Shown here piece after piece: positions 25,001 to 36,350 of a DNA stretch of 64,000 bases. The translations under genes and the position numbers were made by a program. Under the pieces are notes generated by a model. It searched no databases. It saw only the letters and a program-made list of their open reading frames with translations, and was not told the origin of the DNA. Source of the DNA: Akebia trifoliata (Eukaryota > Streptophyta > Magnoliopsida > Ranunculales > Lardizabalaceae); contig CM030708.1 in assembly GCA_017979445.1 (NCBI GenBank), positions 32,182,721 through 32,246,720 on the forward strand, read 5' to 3'. Positions within the stretch are counted from its first letter, which is position 1. Each line of letters begins with the position of its first letter.

Positions 25001-28000
25001 TTATGGGAGCCAAAATAAGTTCTGATTTCTACCAAATGATGTGAAATTATAGATAAATAAACAGATTCTATTAGAAGAGAGAACAATTATGCAGGTGACA
25101 GTGGATGTCAAACAAAGTTTAACAGCATCAACCCAGGAGCAAATGATTTTAATAGCATCAACCAGGAACAATTGATTTGCATGGTTTCACACAAATATTT
25201 ATCATGATGAAGCATTGAGTTTCTCAAAAGCAGGGAAAGACTAGATACCTGTCTTGTTCGTGTCTCTGGTGGCAGGGAACCATAGACTACAGAACAAAGA
25301 TGTCTTCCTTCATTTTCAATTTTTTTCTAGCAATATAACAGATCCGGAAAAAAATCAGATGAAAAGAGACACTATTGACCAGTAAATGCAAACAAGACAA
25401 CCTATTGCACAAAAGGTAGAACAAAATAGGAACCAAATTCATGATCAATTGTTGAAATGTCGCAATGTTGAGTACAAGAATGTCATGTGTTTATCAGGAA
25501 GGGGGAAACCATCTTCTTTGCAGGAGTCACTTATCCCCTAAAACAACCATTTTTGGGGACAACATGGCTTCAAAGGAAACAGCGGGCCCTTTGTACTTGT
25601 AAGCCAAAGGTGAAATGGTGAATAAGCTTTAATCAAGTATTTAGTTTATCCACTACATAGTTATTCGTGCACCCAGTCAGTATTGTGAAGAAATAAGTAC
25701 CCCAATCGATAATATGTATCAATTTCACAAACGCCGCTTGAATCTAGTCATTAAAGCTTTAAACATAATCTTGTAAGAACAACTCACAAAAGTTGTGGGA
25801 CCAATGTCTTTCAAGATTGTGTTCCTTCTTTCAAAGAATTCTATTGGAATTCCGATCAAGATAAGCATCTTCAAGAAATTTCTTTACCATCTTCATAAAC
25901 ATCTCCTCCAATGATGATCCAACATGTCTTCTAAACTCTTAATGCAAAAATTCCATCCAATTCAAGTTCTCAGTCTCCATGTTGCTCAACAATGGATTCC
26001 TATATGGCCTTCGCAACCAGTCACATTTAATCGAACCAATGCAATCAGAGCCAGAGTACTCTTGAAAGGATGCAGCTATGCATAATAATCCACAATGACA
26101 ACTTTATGTTCCATCATATCAAATAAGCCTTCCATTCACCAGAACTCAAGAAATATTGCTACATCCAATGTTCAAAACTACGTTATGAAATGGTACAACA
26201 ACCAGGGGTGTTACATATATTTCCATTATGAAGGTAATTGAATGGCATCATGCGATTGTTGGCCCCACCGTAATATAATATTAAAAAATGTTTGGAGAAA
26301 ATGTGATTTAAATTTTGAATTTAAATAAGGAAATAACAACTGATATTTTCAAACCCATGATAAATAAGAGCTGATATTTAAGTTTGAAAAGCATTTTTCC
26401 ACAAATACAAAAACGCTTTGTAAGGCCTTTACATAAATTCATAACAACCATTACTTTCTAAAAGTCAAATCCATTATGAAGAGTAAAATGGTCCGATAAC
26501 AGCATGGCCGGTAGAGCATTATTTTTTGAGAAAAAGAATGGGTCATGGGCGTCCCATTATAACAGTCATCATTTATTGTTCGGTAATGTATTTAAATGAG
26601 GGTTATATGCACAACCATTAACAATATAGTGGGAAAATGTGGTGCTAATGTGCCCTTCCTTTCAACCACCACACCCAAATATCAATAGCCAAATAATCTC
26701 ATCCAGCCTTTGAAGCCTCTCAACTTCATGATGGAAAAAATCTCAAATTTACCAGGTCCACAATGTTGGAAGTCTCAAATTTACAATTGGTGAATGAACC
26801 ACACCAGGACATAAGTTCAACATTTTATGAAAGTCAGCTTTCAAATTGTGTGTGATGCTTAGGACCAAACAAATCCAATAAAAAAAAATCTTCTACCAGT
26901 AATAAATTGATTGCATAAAAGAAAGTGTACGAAAACAGCAACCATATGAGATATAACTCAGTACTACCATACCTTTAATCTGTATATCTCACGTCGCGAG
27001 AATGTTACAATACAATCGCCTGTTTTTATGTTAGAGAAGGATCCGAGCGGAAACTTTAATGGAACAAGAGGTGAGAGGCGCTCATAATATTGTACCTAAG
27101 GAAATGCAGAAGACAAGAAAGAGATGCGTTAGAGATCAATAAAGGAAAAGGTTAAAGGTAAAAACATACAACAAAATAATTTAGTAAAGAGACAATACGA
27201 CAAGTATTTACAGATAAAAGTATTCGATCATTAAACAGGATCAACTTTTTTCCAATGGGTAAGCTGGACTTGAACCCATGACCTCAGAGTTACTTTGCAA
27301 TAAGTCAACCTAACTAAGCTGTGGGTCTAAGCCCAACTGGATCAACTAGTTATAAAGCATTGGTTAACCACAATCACATCACAAAGAGTTTTAATAGTGT
27401 GACTAGATGAACTCTCAATGTACAGATTCTCTCACATAACAAATGTTAAAAACATAAAATACAAGTTGTTTTTCCTTCACAACTTCCTTGTACTGTACCA
27501 AAAAATGCCAGAATAGCACATGTACTGAAACCAGAATGTTACAAAACCAATTACCTGAACCTAAAAATACCTGAAGGAATAAAATGACTACTTTTTTCAT
27601 TAATAAACATGCCCAGATGTAAATTGTGATAAAATGCAATAGTTATGTAAATGGTAAGCTTGCCGTTGAAGAGTTACTCAAAGAAAGGCATGGGTTGAAA
27701 AGGAGATTTGACTATTCTGTATCTTATAATTTGGGCATATAATATTGATCCGAAAAATAATAATTTGGGCATATGATGAAATTCCAGACCTCCATGTGTG
27801 GAAACCAGATCTGCAAGAAATCATTTGATGATACTATCAATTGGTTTGACACATGTACCACTCATTTTTTATCCGAGAATGACCTGTACCTGAGTTACTT
27901 AGGGTGTCTCTGGAAGGATCAAGCATTTGCAGTTACTACTAAGGCCCTTTCTCCACAAAGTGGATTGAAACATCAAATTCTGAGCCAGTCATTGAAAAGC

Positions 28001-31000
28001 ATAAATTGAATTATTGGTACCACTCAACATATTGGAAAGAAGAAAAATTAACATTTATCATATGATAGGGTACATAGTATTAAGTTTTGACATATTTCCA
28101 CAAAATATTTCCATTTCCATAAGTCACGACGGTTCTCTTTTATATTTATTTATGTGAAAATCACTATTCATGTCTCAAAATATTTCTGCAATTAGTACAT
28201 TTCGATAAAATAATCAAATTTCAAGTATAAAATGCAATATTTCAGCGAAATATTTGATGAACAGTAATCTACAACCGAAATATTCTTTCATGGAAAATTG
28301 ATTCTAAAATTACTGATAAAATTCATAAAAATAATGAAAAAAAAAATACTTGTATAAAGGATGCGTAAATTGCTCATAAATATTTATTCATTGGAAGAAA
28401 TTAATTATTATTAGTTAGATATTTGTATATCATCTTATTTTGATTATTTTAAGCATATTAACACGTTCATAAGAACACACATGCATTTTTCCATGTTCTA
28501 AGTACTTATTATATGATCAGTAATTTGTTCATAAGCATTAAAAAATACATTATAATAATGAGTCAAAGCAGTACCTAATAATCTGTTTGTTTAAGAAAGC
28601 ATTTTAATGTAAAGGTACATGTAGTTACCAACAATCAATTAGATTGTGTCCTTAGGCACCACGATGCAATCATATCACATCTCAATTGGGGATGTATATT
28701 TCAAGGTTTCACAATTTTGGTTTTGTATACTCAATTACTCATAATGATACCATGAGTGCTTTAGGGCATCCCAAAATATGTTCTCAGATAACGCTATACA
28801 ATTACGACCCATCTTTGCTCAGTGGATTATGACATTATTATTCTCATTTTTTAGTGGAATATTATTGTTTTTGGGTTGGGAATTTCAGAACCACAAGTCC
28901 TAAGCTCCCCAGTCAATACCATTGAAGCTGGAGTGTCAGGAGTTTCGTACAGCTAAGGTTCCAAATGTAATATTTCCCGATCTTAAAACCCAAGACAAGT
29001 TAGTTATCTATGCCCCACAAATGACAGAAAAGGAAAAAAAAAAAAAAAAACCGTTTCATAATTAAATACTGTAATATGCCACCCCTACAAAACAAAATAA
29101 GGAAATTGAAAGATGTATTAGCAAACAAGTTTAATACCTCGATGGAATCACCAGTTACTTCGAGTATTTCCTGAATAAGAGGAACAGCAGCTGCATCTCC
29201 ACAAAGGTGAAGTTCATCAGCAGAAAGACCCAATAATGCACGTGTGAAAGAGAAACCCCTTGTCCTACATCCCACCATCTGGGGAGAAAAACAAAGATAA
29301 TGATAAGAACAACAACAATAACAAAATGTAATGGAAATATCATGAATACATTGCTCCAAGAATCTTCAAATAGCACAAAAGATGAGATAACCAAATTATA
29401 CTGATTGTTCCCAAATTTATCAACTTCAAACATAAGAACCTAAATTAAAAATTTTATGTAGTAACAGCACAAAAGAAATTCAAACCAATTCTCTAGACAT
29501 AAGATTAGTGCCTAACAAGATTAAAAATCTTGTCTAGAGGCAATTTTTGGTCAGGAGAACATCAAGACTGTCTCGACTGAAACATTCCGGGACAATCTGA
29601 AACATTCTGCAAACATTGCATATGAAAAACTGGTTAAAGATGAAGATAAAATTGTTATTTTTTTTTTATATGTTTTGAGTTATTTTTTGTCATAAAATCA
29701 TACATTAAATTATATATAATACACTAGCAGCCAGTCTAGGCACTATTAGGCCCTAGCACGATCCTACGTTCCAGACACAAAATCACGGCAATAACCCTTG
29801 TTTTTTCAGTTAGGATGGAGTGAGTTAGCAGGCTCGATTCACAACCCTAAATCTGGGGGAACCAAAACACTGTCCAGAACTACTGAATACCGAACTTCCA
29901 ATCTATGATCCTCCTCCAAAGTCTCCAGCTTGATGTCTTACCTTCATAACCATCCATCTTCATTTCTTTAAAATGTCAGTCAACCAAGCTTCAAACCATA
30001 AGGCAAGAAGACTGTGAACTAATCAACAAGATGGAACTTACAAGAGTTACCTTGTCATCCTTCCCTACCTCTTCTCCAGGTGTGAAAACAAATGGAAAGG
30101 ATGGAGAAAATAAATGCGAAGGCTTGACTAGTCTATAATGTGTGAAAAGGATGCCTCCCCTCTAGAGGAAGGGCGAGTTAACTTTGATTAAAAGTACTTT
30201 GTTTAGTCTATCAATTCATTGCATAACGATGCTTCTGATTCTGTTTTTATGGTGGATAGATTACTTTCCATGGAAAGTTTTGAAGAAGAAAGAAAATATC
30301 TTGTGGCATATGAGAAAGTGTGCATCCCAGAGAAATAGGGAAGTTTGGGTGTAAGAAGCCTTAAAAATATAAACAAAGGCTTGTTGGGGAAGTGATTATG
30401 CAGATATGGAGAGGGGATGAATAGTCCTTGGAGGAGGTTGTTGTGGTTTGTGGAGCCTGATAGTACTGATCAATAAGGAACTACCTAGGGGGGCAGCAGC
30501 CCCCAAACTTTTTTTTACTCAAGGGTATTTACATAATTTCACTAATTTTATGTATAACTCTTGTTAGGTTTCCTGGGGTGTATATCTATTTCTCGTTTTA
30601 GTGAAAGGGTGTAATCTGTAATTGCAAATTTTCTCTTCATGGTGGAATCGGTGTGATCCGTGGACGTATATCAATCTTGAGGGAACACTTAAAAATCTAT
30701 GTTTTTGTGTTTGATAAGTGTTTTGTTCCGATTAATTTCTTGGTTCGATTGCCCCAGCTTTCTCAACAGGGATTTCAAGCAAACTGGTATGGATGTGATT
30801 CTCGTGGTTAGGATCTTTCAGCCTCAGTATTTGGTGACATTTCTAGCCTAAAATAGGAGTTTAGCAGTACATTCGTTGAGATTGGGAAAGACAATAGAGT
30901 TCTTTCTCAAGTAGATAGAGGGTGTGGCAGTGCTCCGTTAAAGCTTACCTTTCCTTCCATGTTAGTGTTCTCTAGAAAGAAAGGTTAACTTTTTAGGATT

Positions 31001-32658
31001 GTTCAGGATTAGGAGAGGGGACTTCTCTTTAAAAATTGGGTATTAGAGAAAACTAAAACAATTGAGATTTGGAGGGAATTTCTAATCTTCTAGCTCAGAT
31101 TACTGGGTTTTTGGTTGCTTCTTTTCAGCAAGACATGATACTATGGTGCCTAAGGAAAAAAAGCCACTTCTCACACAGGATTTCAACTCAGCTATCCTTA
31201 ACAGTAACTCATCCACATGTTCCTGCTTCTTCTATATGGAGCTCCGTCATTTTTTATTTTTTGTTTCTTTAATTTTGAAAAGTGAGGCTTGAGCTTCAAC
31301 CACTTGTCTAGATAATAGCTTGATAGTGGATCTTATTTCCTGTAAGAAAATCAATATTGATTAATGCATCATTTGCAAAATAAGTTGAGTATCAATCAGT
31401 TGCCATGGAGTGTGGGTTAATTTCTTTTGAGCTTATTGGTATATCTCAGACCATGCTAAGGAGCATGGAGAACGTTTTCAGTAGTTGGTTGTGTTACATG
31501 TTTCATGGCCACAGTCGAGTAATTCTCCCTTTTGTAATTTGTTGGGAGCTATAGAAAGAAAGAAATATCCGACTTTTGAAGGGAAAGAGGACACCCTTGA
31601 GATGTTGATTCTTACAATTAAACTATGTTAACTTGGGTTTTTGTGATTCGTCTTTTTTTTAATACATGCTAAAATCCTTACGAAATCTCATGTAGCCAAT
31701 GCACCAAAAACTAAACAGAATACAAAGTTATGAATTAGTTGTCCAGATTATCTACTGACATGCCTGAATTTCATCGATAACAGCACATTTGTAATCGGAG
31801 GTCACATCAGCCATTTCAACAGTCACAGACTTGTGTTTTGCACCTTCAATTTCCTCTTTCTCTTGTCCTGTAATCAAGTCGCAAGGAACATTTGCCTTGT
31901 TTAACCTCTTCGCAACTTCCCAAGCAAGCAGTCTCAAGGGTCCACAATATACTCCTACAAAGACACAAAATACAAATACAAAGATCTTATTCAATATCCA
32001 CATGGCTCTAGGGATTTCCTCTATGCATAAAATATAGGGCTTAGACCCATAGCACAGTTTGTTTGACACATTGCAAAGCAACTTTAAGGTCATGGGTTCA
32101 AGTCCAGCTTACCCATCAATATACATAAAATACAAAAAAGCTGAAATAAAGGGCAGAATTTGGTAAAAATTAAACTCTATAAATACCTGAGGAGCTCGAC
32201 TCTAGTTGTTTCAAGGCATGGTATGTTTTACCACTATTTGTGGGACCCACGTGAAGAATAACATTGCGTTTCTTTCTCCGAGCATTTGGGTACCATGTAT
32301 GAGGACGACTGAGAGCAAACACAAAGTTCATTGTGAAAAAAAAAAAATTTCAAAACTGTGAAATTAACAAATAAAAGACCTTTATGTTAACTGAAGTAAA
32401 GGCCAAAGATAAATGGAAAAATCGGCTCAAACAAATCATTGAGGGAAGCAAATTCATTCAAATACATAAAATAACAAGAATGCCCTTTTTTAACGTTAAC
32501 ATATCATTAGATTAAGCAATTTTGAGCTAGTTTTCTTACGTCAAGTCGGTAAAGTCCAATTTTGCCGAACCTCCAGAGCTGCTAAACCGCCTTAAGGTGC
32601 GACAAACACCAGTTACAGATTGAAAGTTCAGTTCCAATTGAATCAGGAATGACATCAT
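19008..32658 (-). CDS. SUV3: SUV3-type mitochondrial ATP-dependent DExH RNA helicase
   Basis: A 545-residue helicase in 15 exons; SUV3 proteins unwind RNA in mitochondria for RNA turnover. Exons in gene order: 32540-32658, 32187-32308, 31764-31954, 29138-29278, 26973-27095, 25249-25326, 23375-23543, 22122-22234, 21858-21938, 21201-21266, 20993-21057, 19948-19993, 19711-19827, 19209-19300, 19008-19122. The start is the first of two adjacent ATGs; an in-frame TGA lies 51 bases upstream with no ATG between. Residues 1-30 form an Arg/Ser-rich presequence ([12 protein letters not shown]), fitting mitochondrial import. Motifs: GPTNSGKT (Walker A, 61-68), DEIQ (motif II, 141-144), [11 protein letters not shown] (motif V), QIAGRAGR (motif VI, 312-319), then the SUV3 C-terminal domain ending [10 protein letters not shown]. 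Intron 3 appears to begin with GC rather than GT. Introns are long (up to 2.5 kb) and hold SINEs, a LINE and a CA repeat. Length and motifs match the shorter plant SUV3 (DExH16 type). Confidence 0.95.
20403..20607 (-). mobile_element. tRNA-derived SINE, family 2, in SUV3 intron 11
   Basis: On the minus strand it starts near 'tgagatggccaagaccacac', has the B-box-like 'gagttcaaatcc', and ends in 11 A residues (20413-20403). Diverged copies lie at 53611-53797 (+) and 57135-57298 (-). Promoter-like boxes, a poly(A) tail and dispersed copies define it as a SINE. It is in the same orientation as the host gene. Confidence 0.75.
21753..21843. repeat. (TG)n/(CA)n microsatellite beside the exon 9 donor
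   Basis: An interrupted TG repeat of about 90 bp in SUV3 intron 9. On the coding strand it reads (CA)n and begins about 15 bases after the donor of exon 9, following a CT run. The interruptions (tttgcgcg, tatg) should limit slippage. Confidence 0.95.
22235..28990 (-). other. Large SUV3 introns 4-7 (non-exonic parts)
   Basis: Introns 27096-29137, 25327-26972, 23544-25248 and 22235-23374 lie in this span. Apart from the SINE at 27252-27338 they hold AT-rich sequence without recognised genes. The block at 25430-26250 is unusually free of poly-A/T runs and may be a decayed transposon, but I could not classify it. The open frames here translate to unconserved sequence. Confidence 0.45.
27252..27338 (-). 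mobile_element. tRNA-derived SINE, family 1, in SUV3 intron 4
   Basis: On the minus strand it reads 'cagcttagttagg' (A-box-like), then 'gaggtcatgggttcaagtcc' with a perfect B box GGTTCAAGTCC, then 'agcttacccattgg'. Copies occur at 32037-32117 (+) and 37697-37772 (+). It lacks a tRNA cloverleaf and anticodon arm, so it is not a functional tRNA. Confidence 0.7.
30236..31600 (+). pseudogene. Decayed LINE (3' part of reverse-transcriptase ORF) in SUV3 intron 3
   Basis: The plus strand, antisense to the host gene, shows broken pieces of the C-terminal part of a plant L1-type ORF2. They are [25 protein letters not shown] (about 30310-30390), [26 protein letters not shown] (about 30878-30965), and [18 protein letters not shown] (about 31520-31580), the last two typical of the zf-RVT region. 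Dots mark in-frame stops or gaps. Roughly 300 bp at 30480-30785 interrupt it and look unrelated, perhaps a later insertion. The reverse transcriptase core and the 5' end are absent, so it is inactive. Confidence 0.65.
32037..32117 (+). mobile_element. tRNA-derived SINE, family 1, in SUV3 intron 2
   Basis: Reads 'gggcttagaccc', then 'gcacagtttg', then 'aaggtcatgggttcaagtcc' with the perfect B box, then 'agcttacccatc'. It is the same consensus as the copy at 27252-27338 but on the opposite strand, so the two would pair if both were in one unspliced transcript. Confidence 0.7.
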
Positions 32659-33345
32659 TTTATCTAATAAAAAAGAAAATAAGAAAAACCCATCAAAGAG
32701 AAGTAATCAAACGGAACAAAATATGAACAAAAAACAGCAATTAGTGGTATTTAATTAACTAGAATTGGAAGAGAGAAGAACAAGTTATCAACCCTTAATA
32801 AAACTAATTCTCTGAACCCATTGATCACGCAGGCCGTTTGTTATGAAAAATCTATCAACATTTTTCTATCTTTAAAAGAAAATTTAAGAAAATGTAGTAG
32901 GCAACTGATGTTCTAAACTCATCATTCGATTTCTTTTACGAAATGTTACAGAGAAATGAGAATCGAAATTCTTCAAGTAAATCAGTAAGCTTTCCCTCAT
33001 TTTGTTTCACACCTAATCAATCAAACATTCCAAATAATGGAAAGATTGTGAAATATTACACTAAACGGCTCTATTTAGTACGTGTTTAACGACAATTTTG
33101 AGAAGGAAAGTTAGGGTTTGAAGACGAACCAGAGAGATTGTGAGCTACACCACCACCAATAAAGGAGGAGAATTCCTGACAAAAAAGTGAAGACTGACGG
33201 CCATTTAATACCTCCAAAACATAGTGGATAGAGCGAATTTGAGGGGAAACGCAAGGTCGAGTTTCGATTTCTTTGAAATTTGAGAGAACGACAGAGATTT
33301 TTGCCGGGAACTTCGAACCCTATACGATCTAGAAGTTGCAAAATA
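32659..33345 (-). promoter_or_regulatory. 5' leader and promoter region of the SUV3-like gene
   Basis: A GC-richer stretch at 33111-33341 on the minus strand has the look of a plant 5' UTR ('ctctgtcgttctctcaaattt'). Its open frame begins with TTG and is not conserved, so I do not call it coding. A leader intron between there and the ATG at 32658 is likely. No clear TATA box was found. Confidence 0.35.
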
Positions 33346-33896
33346 TTAGTTTATTTGGTGAATATTTGAGACACCCCTGTTCAAACTATGAGACACCCCT
33401 TGATCTTGGTCTTTTCTAATAGACCAGTGAGAAATGACCTAACCACCATCGTTAAATGCGATCCACATGGAGGTATGGGCCATATGGTACGTCATATGAA
33501 AAGATTCGTATTAGTACGCTTAAGTGATGGCAAGTAACGACTCATTTGTTGGTTTGAAATTTACTAGTCTTGCATTTGAGCCACGTGGCACTTGCTGACT
33601 AGAGAGATTTCTCATTGGGCTTTAAGCACAATTTCATAAATGGCCCAACATTTCATGTTCTAGGTTACATCAATGAGTGCCTCCGCATAAATCCAATATT
33701 TGCTAACAGAGCTCTTGGATTGGTTTGTTGGCCTAGCCTGGGCGTTTGTGCTCAACACATGGTATGAATCACTTTGATATGTTTGGAGTATACACTTATT
33801 TGTAAAAATGCAGACACAAATTAAAAGAACTTATTCTCAACCAATAAATCCAATTTTGATATGTAGGACCCATTATGCCAATGAGAATGCATAGCG

Positions 33897-34072
33897 TTTT
33901 TTTTTTTTTTTTTTTCATAAGGGTTTTGAATTTTTAAATCTAATTAGCAAAGGCAAGGCAACTAACCTCTTAGAACACCATATCTCGTCCAAATCCTCCT
34001 AAGTGGCCAACAAAGGGGTTTGAATTCAAGACTTCTCATTTTTTTATGTCTCAACCACTACGCCCAACGCCT
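33897..34072 (-). mobile_element. tRNA-derived SINE with 19-nt poly(A)
   Basis: On the minus strand: 'gggcgtagtggttgagac' (A-box-like), 'gaattcaaacccc' (B-box-like), a 90-bp body, and a tail of 19 A (33915-33897). The long homopolymer tail suggests a fairly recent insertion. Target duplications were not clear. A related, older copy is near 37255-37340. Confidence 0.7.
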
Positions 34073-34279
34073 GTTCATTTACATAGAACCTTCTTATTAT
34101 ATCGATTAAAGGATGTAGGACCTTTTTCATTATATTGGTGTCTTTTCCACTTATTCATATATCAACATTTCCAGTTAAATGTCCAAGCTGAATTGACTTG
34201 ATCACTTGACTCGTCTTACGAAATTCAATTGACTCAAATCGATATTTTCATAACATTAGACCACGTTAACCTTGAATTG

Positions 34280-34460
34280 GTTCATTGGCAGTTTCAATTC
34301 AATAAGCGGTGAAAATCCATAGGTCATAAGTTTGATATCCCATATGAATATTAATTCCTCAGAGTCACTCGCAAGCACACACCCTCACTTACACGATACA
34401 TGTGATGTGCAGGCATTACAGGTGCCAGGAGAAGTGAGCCACATGCCTTAGCCCAACTTA
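34280..34460 (+). mobile_element. SINE-like copy, family 3
   Basis: Contains 'aggtcataagtttgatatcc' (decayed B box), 'tattaattcctcagagtcac' and 'cacttacacgatac', matching the order of motifs in the copy at 6216-6404. It is more diverged and has no poly(A). Confidence 0.5.
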
Positions 34461-35846
34461 TAGCTCTTTCGATCTCACTAGTCAGGTGTAATTTCAGTTA
34501 CCTCCATCATCCAAACATGTATATTGGAACACGTTTTGATTAAAAACAACATGGAATACGATAATTCATGAATTTTTATTTTTATATGGTCAAAAATCAA
34601 CCCAAACCCGATCTGAGCTCGTTTGGACGGACTTGGGCTTAATTGATTAGAATCCAATGGGGATCTGGGCTGCTCTAAGGTACAGCTGGCCTTTGCAGGC
34701 CTGCCAATTGGGTGACTTAATCCTAGCAGATACCCTAAGTGAAGTAGCCCATCTTTAGAAATTCAACCCTATCAGATCTCCGAGATTAGATTAGGTAGCC
34801 AATTAAAGTCGCACGTGTCTTGACATGATACGTAAAGTCTGCATGGCTACGTCAAGCTTATGTTATCAAGTACATTTTAGCTATTCCGTAGTCTTGTATC
34901 GGGCAGAGCCCAACAGAGGTTGATATTCTCTTCTATTTACTTAATCCTCACTGAAGTTAATACAACTCTCTTAAAACCTTACTTTTTCAACTTTCTTACA
35001 ATTTCTCTCTTCCCAACACTGGTAACTTTTAAATGACAGGAATTCCCCTCACTTTCAATTAATTAAATTTAAACCACAATTCACAAAAGGGATGATAATA
35101 TATTATAGTCTCCAATGGTTGAATTACAGTAAAATGTCATTTGGCTTTCAGAGAGAAAAATACCCTTCATTTTTCATTCGTTCATAGATAAAAATATATA
35201 AATCCCTTACAATACAATTTTTGAAAAAAAAAAAAAAGAATAATGATTTTTGGATGTACAATTGTGTGTCCCGATGAAAAAGTTCTATGGTTACATGTTC
35301 GTACCACGTCAACCGAATATTGATCGAGTGAAGACTTTCTAGTTAGAAAATCGACACTCAAAAAAAGAAAAAAAATCAAAACAGGATAAATGTAAAGAGA
35401 ATTATCCCATAAACTCCTAAAAATTATTTTAAAATGCAAAATTAGTAACTTCAAGAACTACACTTGGAATGTGGCTAGAAAAATATTCTTGAGCTGTACC
35501 AAAGAAAAGAGAGAACTTGTTTTCTTTTTATAAATTTTGTATCAATTGGAGGTACTAGGTGGACCTTAACCTTCCCACAAATGTATGGACCTTAGGATGA
35601 ACATGAAAACTTCTTCAAATGGACTCTTTATTATTGGCACGTATTTTGTTAACTTACAAGAGAAGTTTAAAATACTATTTATTTTATATTTTATAAAATA
35701 AATAATTTTAGATGCATTAATAAATCAAATGGTTTCTTTTGTAATCCAAGAAAGTATATCTTATGTGAATTACAATATTAATCAACTGTACCCAATGACC
35801 CTTTTCCCCTTATAATAGTATAGGATGATTAATGGGTGTTCCTATT

Positions 35847-36350
35847 GTTGGATGTCAGGTTAAACACTGAGCTCACATAGCAATGCATAGAGAACTGTCG
35901 ATTTTCTAACTTATAACTCAAGGAAATAAATCTATGGTTATTTATGCATTGCCAGATCAGCTCGTTGTTGAACCCAATGTCAACGCAGGCAATGTAACAT
36001 GACTCTTACTTTAAGGAAAATGTTTGATTGTTTACGTTGGACATTAACTTAACAGTGCATAGAAAACCATTGATATCCTAACTCGTATCCCAAGGATGGT
36101 TATCTATGCATTGACAGGTCAACTTAGTGTTGAACCCAGTGTCCAACATAGGCAATGTAGCACGACTCTTATTTTAAGAAAAATGCTTGACTACCTACGT
36201 TGGATATTGGATTTAACACTAAACTGGCCTGACAATGCATAGAGAATGATTAATTTTCTAACTTGTATCTCAAGAAAATAAATCTATAATTATTTGCGCA
36301 ATCATCCTAGTGTTGAAACCAAATGTAGGCAACTCCTCCTTTAAAGGGGG
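35847..36350. repeat. Three tandem units, each an inverted repeat
   Basis: Units start near 35847, 36038 and 36200, each with 'ttgga' followed by 'ttaacac'-like text. Every unit holds 'caatgcatagagaa' on the left, and the first two hold its partner 'tatgcattg' on the right, so each can fold into a stem. The third unit is shorter and its right arm is decayed. Unit lengths fall from about 190 to 150 bp. Confidence 0.7.

Noticed and set aside
27252..27338. tRNA gene
   Set aside because: The B box is perfect, but there is no cloverleaf, no anticodon arm and there are dispersed copies; it is a SINE.
30480..30785. Solo LTR of a Copia element
   Set aside because: The text resembles a plant LTR end, but I found no TG...CA ends, no primer-binding site and no target duplication.
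33111..33341. Open frame upstream of SUV3 as a coding exon
   Set aside because: It starts at TTG, has no family resemblance and lies where the 5' UTR is expected.
35847..36350. CRISPR array
   Set aside because: Only three diverged units, each an inverted repeat, with no spacers and in a plant nuclear genome.
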